A stretch of DNA of 55,076 bases. Origin: Oscillospiraceae bacterium (GTDB lineage Bacteria > Bacillota > Clostridia > Oscillospirales > Ruminococcaceae). Below, in pieces: positions 27,194 to 34,494 of the stretch. Position 1 is the stretch's first letter. Every line of letters begins with the position of its first letter. The translations under genes were made by a program, and so were the position numbers. The stretch is taken from the NCBI GenBank assembly GCA_019423755.1, contig JAHZAU010000018.1:1-55076 (forward strand), read 5' to 3'. The notes beneath the pieces were generated by a model that was not told the origin of the DNA, did no database searches, and was given only the letters and a program-made list of their open reading frames with translations.

Positions 27194-29782
27194 TTACGGG
27201 GTCAGAAGCGGCAGGGAGGAAGTTTCCTCCTCCTTCTTTTGGTTCTCCTTCTTACTGGAGGAGCTGCTGGAAGAGGATGAGCTGCCTGCGGAGGAAGAAC
27301 TGCTGCCGGAAGAAGCGGAGCCGCTTTGGACAGTAGCTGCCGTCGCGCCGGCCTCCCCTTCTTCGGCGGTTTCCTCCTGGGCCTGCTCGAAGTGGATGGT
27401 CACGATGGAGCCGATCTCCACCTCGGTGCCGGCAGGCGGGTCTTGGGTCACGACCACCGTGGAAGCGCCCTCCTCGTCCTGACCGACGATCTCCAGGTTC
27501 AGGCTTCGGTTGGTGAGGATCTGGTTTGCCTCGATCGCCGTCTTGCCGATAACATCCGGCACCTCCACCATGGAGTTGGCCTCAGTCTCATCGGTGTAGA
27601 GGATAACGCTGCCGCCGTAGGGAATCTTGGTGCCCGGCTCGGGGATCTGTTTGATGACCGCCGGGCCGCTGCCGATGATCTCGGTCTTGAGGCCAGCGGT
27701 ACGGATCAGGTTCTGGGCTTCGTGGGGCTTGTTGTTCAGGTAGGAACCGACCGTCACCTCGCCCTGGGCTTCCTTTTCTTCCTCGGTGTAGTTGGCCTCG
27801 TAGCCCAGATAGGGGAGGATATCCTCCAGGATGGCGCCGACGACCGGCGCCGCGATGGTAGAAGACTGGGCGTTGCCGACGGTAGGCTCATCCAGCATGA
27901 CCAGCACCGCTACCTCCGGGTCCTCCACCGGGCCGAAGCCCAGGTAGGACAGCTGATAGCGGTCGGCGTAGTCGTCGCGGTAGCCGTCGGGGGTCAGGTG
28001 GTATTTATCCAGCTTCTGGGAGGTACCAGTCTTGCCGCCGGTCTTGTAGCCGGGGATGTAGGCGTTGCGGCCGGAGCCGTCCTCGCCGTGGACAACCATG
28101 TAGCCCAGGTAACCCACCGTCTCGGAGGTCTCCTGAGAGATGACCTGGCGCTTCACCTGGGGAGAGAAGGTCTCCACCACGTTTTTGTCGGCGTCCAGCA
28201 CCTCTTTAACGATGTAAGGCTGCATCAGGTTGCCGCCGTTGAGCGCCGCCGATACGGCGGTGATCAGCTGCAGCGGGGTGACTTTAAAGGTCTGGCCGAA
28301 GGAGCTGGAACTCAGCTCGGCGATACCCATGGATTTTTCCGAGTGGTAGGTACTTTCCGCTTCACCGGGCAGGTCGATGCCGGTAATGTCGGTGAGGCCG
28401 AAGCGGTCAAAGTAGGTAGAGAAGTTGCTGACGCCGGTCATCTGGCCGATGTCGATGAAGGCCGGGTTACAGGACCACATGACCGCCTGGGTCAGGGTCT
28501 CGGCGCCGTGGCCGCCGTTGGTACGCTTCCAGCAGTGGATCTTGTTGTCGGCTACGATGCGGTAACCGGGGCAGAAGAAGCTGCTGTTGAGGGTCACGCT
28601 GCCGGTATCCAGCGCCGCCGAAGCGGTGATCAGCTTAAAGACCGAGCCCGGCTCGTAGGGGTCGGAGATGGCCTTGTTTCGCCACTGGCGGTTCTGCTCG
28701 TCGTTGAGGCGCTGGGTGCGCAGGGCGTCGGATTTTTCCTGCGCCGTCATCTGCGCGATCTCCTCCTCGTCGCCCTGCAGCTGGTAGGCCTTGTTTTCGG
28801 TGACCTTTTCGTCGCTGACCTGCACCGAACCGTCGCTGAATACCTCCAAGCGGCCTTCCGCCGCCGCGTCGATGCGCTCCTGGGCGGTGGGGTCGGTGAG
28901 GACGCGGGGGTTGTTGGGGTCAAAGTCCGGCTTGGAGCTCATGGCCAGGATCTCGCCGGTGTTGACGTTCATAACGATGCCCACGGCGCGTTCCTTGACC
29001 TCATGCTCGCTGACCGCGATTTCCAGATGTTTTTCCAGGAAATACTGGATGGTCTGGTCGATGGTCAGCACCAGGGAGTGGCCGTCCTCCGATTCGTACA
29101 GCTTCTGGTACTGGAAGGGCATATCCCCGTTGAGGGCGTTTTTTGCCGAAACCAAACGGCCCTCGGTGCCGCTGAGCACCTTGTTATAGTACGATTCCAA
29201 ACCGTAGGCGCCGCGGTTGTCGGTGGTGACAAAGCCCAGCACGGTGGAAGCTAAGTTTTCGTAGGGGTAAAAGCGCTTGGTGTCCTGTTCCAGGACGATG
29301 GGCAGGGAAAAGCCGTCCTTGGCCTCTTTGGTCTCCTTGAGGAAGGCCTCCACCTGCTCCATGGTCGCCTTGTCGATCTTCTTCTGGACCACCTGGTAGA
29401 AGCTGCCGGGGTATTTTTCGGCGCTCTGGCGCACCTTTTCCCCGTCTGCGCCCAGCATGGGGGCCAGCTCGTCGGCGATCTTATCCAGCTGCTTCTCGTA
29501 AAGCTCCTCGTCCTTGGAGAGGTTGGCCGGCTCGAAGATCACGTTCCAGACGGTGGTACTCAGCGCCAGAGGGTTCATGTTTTTGTCGAAGATGGTGCCG
29601 CGGTTGGGCTCGATGACCGTATCCCGAAGCTGCTGGTCGATGGCCATCTGCTTATACTGCTCCCCATCCACCAGCTGCACCACCGCCAGCCGTCCGACGA
29701 GGACGGCGGGGCACAGCAGGCAGATGACCAGCGCCACGATTCCCAACCGGAACCGGAGCCGGTTGGTGGAGGACATACCCAT
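27194..29782 (-). CDS. Class B penicillin-binding protein with two PASTA domains (FtsI/SpoVD-like)
   Basis: A transpeptidase of 862 residues that cross-links septal or spore-cortex peptidoglycan. It has a membrane helix at about 13-33, a dimerisation domain, and the transpeptidase motifs S380-VFK (active serine), S437-C-N and K584-TGT. Two PASTA domains follow (from about 695 and about 755), then a tail very rich in Ser. The start at 29782 follows AAAGGAG. Two PASTA domains are seen both in PBP2x-like division PBPs and in SpoVD. Its place after ftsL and before murF fits either, so a single symbol is not assigned. Confidence 0.92.
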   Translation of the reverse strand: MGMSSTNRLRFRLGIVALVICLLCPAVLVGRLAVVQLVDGEQYKQMAIDQQLRDTVIEPNRGTIFDKNMNPLALSTTVWNVIFEPANLSKDEELYEKQLDKIADELAPMLGADGEKVRQSAEKYPGSFYQVVQKKIDKATMEQVEAFLKETKEAKDGFSLPIVLEQDTKRFYPYENLASTVLGFVTTDNRGAYGLESYYNKVLSGTEGRLVSAKNALNGDMPFQYQKLYESEDGHSLVLTIDQTIQYFLEKHLEIAVSEHEVKERAVGIVMNVNTGEILAMSSKPDFDPNNPRVLTDPTAQERIDAAAEGRLEVFSDGSVQVSDEKVTENKAYQLQGDEEEIAQMTAQEKSDALRTQRLNDEQNRQWRNKAISDPYEPGSVFKLITASAALDTGSVTLNSSFFCPGYRIVADNKIHCWKRTNGGHGAETLTQAVMWSCNPAFIDIGQMTGVSNFSTYFDRFGLTDITGIDLPGEAESTYHSEKSMGIAELSSSSFGQTFKVTPLQLITAVSAALNGGNLMQPYIVKEVLDADKNVVETFSPQVKRQVISQETSETVGYLGYMVVHGEDGSGRNAYIPGYKTGGKTGTSQKLDKYHLTPDGYRDDYADRYQLSYLGFGPVEDPEVAVLVMLDEPTVGNAQSSTIAAPVVGAILEDILPYLGYEANYTEEEKEAQGEVTVGSYLNNKPHEAQNLIRTAGLKTEIIGSGPAVIKQIPEPGTKIPYGGSVILYTDETEANSMVEVPDVIGKTAIEANQILTNRSLNLEIVGQDEEGASTVVVTQDPPAGTEVEIGSIVTIHFEQAQEETAEEGEAGATAATVQSGSASSGSSSSSAGSSSSSSSSSSKKENQKKEEETSSLPLLTP

Positions 29783-29946
29783 GTTAAAAACTCCTTTCTC
29801 GCAGCCGGCGACGGTGCTATCCCGGCCGGGCAAACCCCTGGTATCCCAAATTGCTTTCCAGAATCAAGAAGGGCACCCGTTCGGATGCCCCTCTCCTCAA
29901 AGGGAGGGCGCCTCAGTGTTGTCCCTCCCTGCTTGTTCTGTTGCCG

Positions 29947-30444
29947 CTATTGCATTGTATTTTCCGCTGGCTTGATATATTCCAGGATCTGCGCCAAGCC
30001 GGCCCGCAGGTGTTCCCAGATGGAAACGTTGGTGCCTTCGGGAGTGAGGATCTGGTCCCCCTCCTCGATGTTGACGTAGGTGATCTGGTCATCCCGCAGC
30101 TTGGTCATGCCCAGGTCGCGGGTGATGACCTCTTCGATGTTGTTGAGGGAGGTCATCTTTTCCAGCTCGGTCTCCAAGATACGGTACTCGGACTGCAGAG
30201 CCAGCAGCTCGTTGTTGGCGCTGTCTACCTTCTGTACCGCCTCGGTCAGGGCCACCTGGTTGAGGATGATGCCGATGATGCCGATAAAGAATACCAGCAG
30301 GCTGGCGGCGGCCTTCAGGGTAAAGTTGCGGGTCTGTACGCTGGCCCGCTGCTCCACCACCTTCAGCTGCGGTTTTACCGACTGCTTCTTGGGGACAAAT
30401 CGTTCGAAATCATACGCCTGCGCGGCGCTGCTCTGCCTTGCCAT
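29947..30444 (-). CDS. ftsL: FtsL-like septum protein
   Basis: A bitopic protein of 165 residues: a basic cytoplasmic part of about 45 residues, one membrane helix (about 45-66), then a heptad coiled coil (VDSANNELLALQSEYRILETELEKMTS) and a short C-terminal domain. This is the FtsL/DivIC architecture, in which the coiled coil joins the FtsQ-FtsL-FtsB complex. Sequence conservation is low in this family, so the call rests on topology and on its place between rsmH and the class B PBP. Confidence 0.82.
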   Translation of the reverse strand: MARQSSAAQAYDFERFVPKKQSVKPQLKVVEQRASVQTRNFTLKAAASLLVFFIGIIGIILNQVALTEAVQKVDSANNELLALQSEYRILETELEKMTSLNNIEEVITRDLGMTKLRDDQITYVNIEEGDQILTPEGTNVSIWEHLRAGLAQILEYIKPAENTMQ

Positions 30445-30489
30445 GCTTCATAAACCACCTTTATCGTTTTCTATCCTGGCAGCACGGGT

Positions 30490-31431
30490 TTACCGTGCGA
30501 TCTTTTCCAATACCCGCAGCTTGGCGCTGTGGCTGCGCCGGTTGTGTTCCAGCTCCTCCTGCGAAGGCAGGATAGGCTTGCGGGACACCAGCCGGGCCCG
30601 GGGCTTCTTGCCGCAGACACACACCGGGAATTCCGGCGGACAGGTGCAGCCTGTGGTGTAGGAGGCAAACGCCTGCTTCACCATGCGGTCCTCCAGCGAG
30701 TGGAAGGTGATGATGCAGAACCGCCCTCCCACAGCCAACCGGTCAAAGCTTTGGTCCAGGCAGGTGTGCAGATGCTCCAGCTCCTGGTTGACCTCCATGC
30801 GGATGGCCTGGAAGGTCTGCTTGGCCGGGTGTCCGCCCTTACGGCGGGCGGCGGCGGGGATGGCCTCCTTGATGACCTCCACCAGCTGGAAGGTGGTCTC
30901 AATGGGCGCCTCCTGGCGGTGATGGAGGATGTTCTGGGCAATACGGGGGGCAAATTTCTCCTCGCCGTAGTCCCGGAGCACCCGCACCAGCTCCTCCTTG
31001 GAGTAGGTGTTCACCACGTCGTATGCGCTCTGGCCGCTTTGGCTCATGCGCATATCCAAGCGGGAATCATACTGATAAGAAAACCCCCGTTCGCCGCAGT
31101 CCAGCTGATGGGAGGAAACCCCCAGGTCCAGCAGGATGCCGTCCACCTCGGGGATGGAAAGCTGGTCCAAAATCTGCGGGATGTCCTGGAAATCCCCCTG
31201 CACCACCTGTGCAGCCGGGTACGGGGCAAGACGCTCGGTGGCCACCTGGATGGCGTCCGGGTCCTTATCGATGGCAATGAGCCGGCCTCCCTGGGCAGGG
31301 TCCAGCCGGCAGGCGATCTGGGAGGAGTGGCCCGCTCCTCCGGCGGTCCCATCTACATAGATGCCGCCCGGTTTGATGTTAAGTCCTTCGATGGTCTCCC
31401 ACAGAAGGACCGAAACGTGCTCGAAATCCAC
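30490..31431 (-). CDS. rsmH: 16S rRNA (cytosine-1402-N4)-methyltransferase
   Basis: Methylates N4 of C1402 in 16S rRNA using SAM (313 residues). The SAM site is GTAGGAGHSS (about 29-38) and DLGVSSHQLD is a family marker, as are MRMSQSG and the C-terminal ITFHSLEDRMVK. The start is GTG, with AGGAGG upstream. It is the second gene of the dcw cluster, after mraZ, as in most Firmicutes. Confidence 0.96.
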   Translation of the reverse strand: MDFEHVSVLLWETIEGLNIKPGGIYVDGTAGGAGHSSQIACRLDPAQGGRLIAIDKDPDAIQVATERLAPYPAAQVVQGDFQDIPQILDQLSIPEVDGILLDLGVSSHQLDCGERGFSYQYDSRLDMRMSQSGQSAYDVVNTYSKEELVRVLRDYGEEKFAPRIAQNILHHRQEAPIETTFQLVEVIKEAIPAAARRKGGHPAKQTFQAIRMEVNQELEHLHTCLDQSFDRLAVGGRFCIITFHSLEDRMVKQAFASYTTGCTCPPEFPVCVCGKKPRARLVSRKPILPSQEELEHNRRSHSAKLRVLEKIAR

Positions 31432-31500
31432 GGGGCTCCTCCTCCTTTCTATTGGTTAAAGTCTTGTTTGCAGATGTTGTGGGTGGGGGCAAGTGGGGGA

Positions 31501-31923
31501 TCAAAAGTCCAGGTCCTCCAGCGTCTGGGCGATGGAGTCCGGCGTGGTCTCCTGGCAGAGGGCATCCCAGCTTTCCTGGTCCCAGATCTCGGCGCGGTTG
31601 GAGGCGCCGATGATCACCAGGTCCCGCTGCAGGCCGGCGTAATTGCGCAGCGACTGCGGGATGAGGATGCGGCCCTGCTTGTCCGGCTCGGCCAAAATCG
31701 CCCCGGAGCAGAGGAACCGCTGCAGCGCCATCGCTTTGGAAAGCGGCTGCTGGTCGATCTTTTTGGTGATCTTTTCCCACTCCTCCATGGAGTAGACGAA
31801 AAGGCAGCGGCTGCCCAAACCACGGGCCAGCATGAACTGGCCGCCCAGGGATTCGCGCAGTTTTGCCGGGAAGTTGACCCGGCCTTTGGCGTCCAGGCTG
31901 TGTTGATACTCACCGTACAGCAA
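31501..31923 (-). CDS. mraZ: Transcriptional regulator MraZ (TTG start likely)
   Basis: An AbrB-fold DNA-binding protein with two MraZ repeats: GEYQHSLDAKGRVNFP near the N-terminus and EPDKQGRILIPQSLRNYAG in the second half. MraZ proteins bind direct repeats upstream of their own gene and repress the dcw operon. A GTG at 31932 would abut the ribosome site, but AAGGGGGTG is followed six bases later by TTG at 31923. That start gives the family-typical opening Met-Leu-Tyr-Gly-Glu-Tyr, so 31923 is preferred (140 residues). It is the first dcw gene, downstream of a consensus promoter and a repeat operator. Confidence 0.92.
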   Translation of the reverse strand: MLYGEYQHSLDAKGRVNFPAKLRESLGGQFMLARGLGSRCLFVYSMEEWEKITKKIDQQPLSKAMALQRFLCSGAILAEPDKQGRILIPQSLRNYAGLQRDLVIIGASNRAEIWDQESWDALCQETTPDSIAQTLEDLDF

Positions 31924-31951
31924 CCAGTTCACCCCCTTGTGGGAAAGAGGT

Positions 31952-31995
31952 CCCCTCTTCCCCGTTTCTCACCGCTTTTCACCACTTCTCTCCAC
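31952..31995 (-). promoter_or_regulatory. MraZ operator: direct repeats every 10 bp
   Basis: On the minus strand GTGG, GTGG, GCGG, ACGG and GGGG occur at exactly 10-base steps, starting just after the -10 box. MraZ is known to bind tandem TGG-type repeats with about one-turn spacing upstream of mraZ, so this is the expected autoregulatory site. Confidence 0.78.
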
Positions 31996-32004
31996 TTACG
32001 CTTT

Positions 32005-32033
32005 ATTATACTGGTTCTCGGGCAAAATTGCAA
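32005..32033 (-). promoter_or_regulatory. mraZ / dcw promoter
   Basis: Minus-strand TTGCAA, a 17-base spacer and a perfect TATAAT. The MraZ repeats begin ten bases downstream of the -10 box, which would block initiation when occupied. Confidence 0.85.
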
Positions 32034-32381
32034 CCCTTGCGGCCAGAAAAATTACCATCTCTTTCCAAATCGGCGGGTGTTTGGCGGGTTTTCCACCTCT
32101 GTAATTATGAACAATTTGTAAATTGTATTTGTCCCGATTTTGTCTAAAACCCACGGAGGCTGCTACCCTTCCCCACTTGTTTTTGATAGGAAGGCATAAA
32201 AAGCAGCCGAGGGGCGGATATTTGGTATCATCTGTGAGAATTTTCCCCCAAAACCTTCCGCTTTCAGGGACGGTTCCCCACCGGGGCGATCCGGGCCTTG
32301 CCCCTTCTCCACCGGAGGGTGAGGTATTGCTTTTTTCGATACTTCCGGGAAAACCGATATAAAACTTCAATCGCCGTTTTC
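32034..32381. other. Intergenic region between mraZ and the double-cubane locus
   Basis: No gene is supported in this stretch between divergent promoters. It contains a 16-bp near-palindrome, ACAATTT-GT-AAATTGT, at 32111-32126. The middle (32150-32340) is GC-mixed without a recognised riboswitch or T-tailed hairpin. Confidence 0.5.
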
Positions 32382-32410
32382 TTGACATGATTTGACTAAA
32401 AAGTTATCCT
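32382..32410 (+). promoter_or_regulatory. Promoter of the double-cubane locus
   Basis: TTGACA, a 17-base spacer and TATCCT. A second overlapping set (TTGACT at 32392, 16 bases, TATGTA at 32414) follows ten bases later, so two start sites are possible. Confidence 0.75.
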
Positions 32411-32481
32411 CAATATGTATGGAATGGAGCCACCTGCTCCAGCCAAATCTTTGGTGACACCACCGATTGGAGCGTAATCAC

Positions 32482-33633
32482 ATGGAACTGATCAAAGAGC
32501 TGCCCCAGATCTTTGAAGAATTCGGCGAGCAGCGCAAACAGTCCTTCCTGGCCGCTTATGAGATGAAGCAGAAAGGCGTACCCTTTGTGGGCACCTTCTG
32601 CACCTACTTCCCCCAGGAGATCGCCCTGGCTATGGGCGCTGTGCCGGTAAGCCTGTGCTCGACCTCGGACGAGACCATCCCCGACGCCGAACAGGACCTG
32701 CCCCGCAACCTCTGCCCCCTTATCAAATCCAGCTACGGCTTTGCAAAAACCGACAAGTGCCCCTTCTTCTACTTCTCCGACATCATCATCGGCGAAACCA
32801 CCTGCGACGGCAAAAAGAAGATGTACGAGTACCTGGCGGACTTTAAAAAGGTGTATACCATGGAGCTGCCCAACTCCCAGAGCCCCATCGCCTTCGACCT
32901 GTGGAAGAAGGAGATCATCAAGCTTAAAGAGAAGCTGGAGGAGGTCTTCGGCGTCACCATCACCGAGGATGCCATCCGCGAGCAGATCCGCGTTATGAAC
33001 GACAACCGCCGCGCCCTCAAAGGCTTCTACGAGCTGATGAAACTGGACCCGCCCCCCATGCGCGGCCAGGATATGTACAAGGTGCTCTACGGCGCCAACT
33101 TTAAGTTTGACAAGACCCAGGTGCCGGCCGAAGTCCGCGCCTTGACCGAAAAGATCCGCAGCGAGTACGAAAAGGAAAAACCCCTGCCCCACCGTCCCCG
33201 CATCCTCATCACCGGCTGCCCCATCGGCGGAGCCGCAGAAAAGACCATCCGCGCGGTGGAAGCCAACGGCGGCAACGTGGTTTGCTTTGAAAACTGCAGC
33301 GGCGCCAAGTCGGTGGACAAGCTGGTGGACGAGCAGAACCCCGACGTTTACGAGGCACTGGCCCACCGCTACCTGGATATCGGCTGCTCGGTCATGACCC
33401 CCAACCCCAACCGCCTGGAGCTGCTGGGACGCCTCATCGACGAGTACAACATCGACGCCGTCATCGAGGTGACCCTCCAGGCCTGCCACACCTACAACGT
33501 GGAGACCCTGGGCATCAAACGCTTTGTCAACAACGAAAAACACCTTCCTTATATGAACGTGGAGACCGATTACTCTACCGCCGATATCGGTCAGCTCAAC
33601 ACCCGCATGGCCGCGTTCATCGAGATGCTGTAA
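32482..33633 (+). CDS. Double-cubane cluster / 2-hydroxyacyl-CoA dehydratase D-family protein, copy 1
   Basis: A cytoplasmic Fe-S protein of 383 residues in the HgdB/BcrC superfamily (PF06050; E. coli YjiM type). Ten cysteines are shared with copy 2: C40, C59, C78, C93, C108, C246, C268, C272, C302 and C335. The locus has two like copies plus an activase, rather than unlike dehydratase A and B subunits. This matches the double-cubane cluster protein studied in Carboxydothermus, where an [Fe8S9] cluster is reduced by an ATP-driven partner and can reduce small molecules. The natural substrate is unknown. The start at 32482 has GGAG nine bases upstream. The activase begins one base after the stop. 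Confidence 0.82.
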   Translation: MELIKELPQIFEEFGEQRKQSFLAAYEMKQKGVPFVGTFCTYFPQEIALAMGAVPVSLCSTSDETIPDAEQDLPRNLCPLIKSSYGFAKTDKCPFFYFSDIIIGETTCDGKKKMYEYLADFKKVYTMELPNSQSPIAFDLWKKEIIKLKEKLEEVFGVTITEDAIREQIRVMNDNRRALKGFYELMKLDPPPMRGQDMYKVLYGANFKFDKTQVPAEVRALTEKIRSEYEKEKPLPHRPRILITGCPIGGAAEKTIRAVEANGGNVVCFENCSGAKSVDKLVDEQNPDVYEALAHRYLDIGCSVMTPNPNRLELLGRLIDEYNIDAVIEVTLQACHTYNVETLGIKRFVNNEKHLPYMNVETDYSTADIGQLNTRMAAFIEML

Positions 33634-33634
33634 G

Positions 33635-34402
33635 ATGGGTATGCTCAGCTTAGGCATCGACTCCGGCTCCACCACCACCAAAGCGGCCCTCTTCGACGGC
33701 GAGAAGATCGTCCGCACCGAGATCGTCCCCACCTCCGCCAACCCCAAGGAGAGCATCACCCGCCTGTACCAGATGCTCCACACCCCGGAGGTAGGCTACA
33801 CCGTATCCACCGGATACGGCCGCGACCTGCTGGAAGAAGCCGACAAAAAGGTCACCGAGATCACCTGCCACGCCCGTGGCGCCGCCTTCCTCAACCCCAA
33901 TGTCCGTGCGGTAGTGGACATTGGCGGGCAGGACTGCAAGGCCATCCTGCTGGATAACGGCCTCAACGTGGTAGATTTTATTATGAACGACAAGTGCGCC
34001 GCCGGTACCGGCCGCTTCATCGAGGTGATGATGCGCATCCTGGACGAGGATATGGACAACATCGACGCCTTTGTGGCGGGACACAGCCCCATCAACATCA
34101 CCAGCATGTGCACCGTCTTCGCCGAAAGCGAGATCATCTCCCTGCTGGCCAAAGGCGCCGACCGGGGGGACATCGCCCTGGGCATCATCCATTCCATCTG
34201 CCGGCGCACCTCCTTCTTTGCGCAGAAGCTCAACCTTACCGGAGAGATCTTCTTCAGCGGCGGCCTGGCCCGCTTCGAGGCCTTCCGCTCCACGCTGGAA
34301 TCCTTTGTGGGCCGCAAGGTCAACACCAGCCCCCTTTCCCAGTATGCCGGCTGCATCGGCGCCGCCGTCATCGGGTACAACAAGATGCAAAAACAGCGCT
34401 AG
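33635..34402 (+). CDS. ASKHA ATPase activator of the double-cubane / dehydratase proteins
   Basis: An ATP-dependent electron injector of 255 residues in the HgdC/YjiL family. The nucleotide site is GIDSGSTTTKAAL (7-19), with DIGGQDCKAI and FSGGLARFEAF as later phosphate and adenosine motifs. Two Cys, C121 in NDKCAAGTGRF and C159 in TSMCTVFAES, match the residues that hold one [4Fe-4S] cluster between the two subunits of HgdC. ATP hydrolysis drives a low-potential electron into the partner's cluster. It follows copy 1 with one base between stop and start, so the two are translationally linked. A terminator separates it from copy 2. Confidence 0.9.
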   Translation: MGMLSLGIDSGSTTTKAALFDGEKIVRTEIVPTSANPKESITRLYQMLHTPEVGYTVSTGYGRDLLEEADKKVTEITCHARGAAFLNPNVRAVVDIGGQDCKAILLDNGLNVVDFIMNDKCAAGTGRFIEVMMRILDEDMDNIDAFVAGHSPINITSMCTVFAESEIISLLAKGADRGDIALGIIHSICRRTSFFAQKLNLTGEIFFSGGLARFEAFRSTLESFVGRKVNTSPLSQYAGCIGAAVIGYNKMQKQR

Positions 34403-34418
34403 GGTCTCCCCCGGCGTC

Positions 34419-34455
34419 CGGCCCCTGGCCCGCTGCGGCGGCAGGGGCCGTTTTT
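34419..34455 (+). terminator. Terminator between the activase and copy 2
   Basis: CGGCCCCT and AGGGGCCG lie at the base of a strong stem (34419-34450), followed by TTTTT. Partial read-through may set a lower level for copy 2, because no clear promoter is seen between it and the start at 34495. Confidence 0.8.
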
Positions 34456-34494
34456 CCCTACCATTTTATCCCTGATTGAACTGGAGGCGTTCCC

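Noticed and set aside
27326..29254. Open frame of 642 codons opposite the PASTA-PBP gene
   Set aside because: It is an antisense shadow; the PBP frame carries all catalytic motifs.
32034..32381. Possible riboswitch in the mraZ/double-cubane intergenic region
   Set aside because: I could not match any known riboswitch core, and there is no T-tailed expression platform before either gene.
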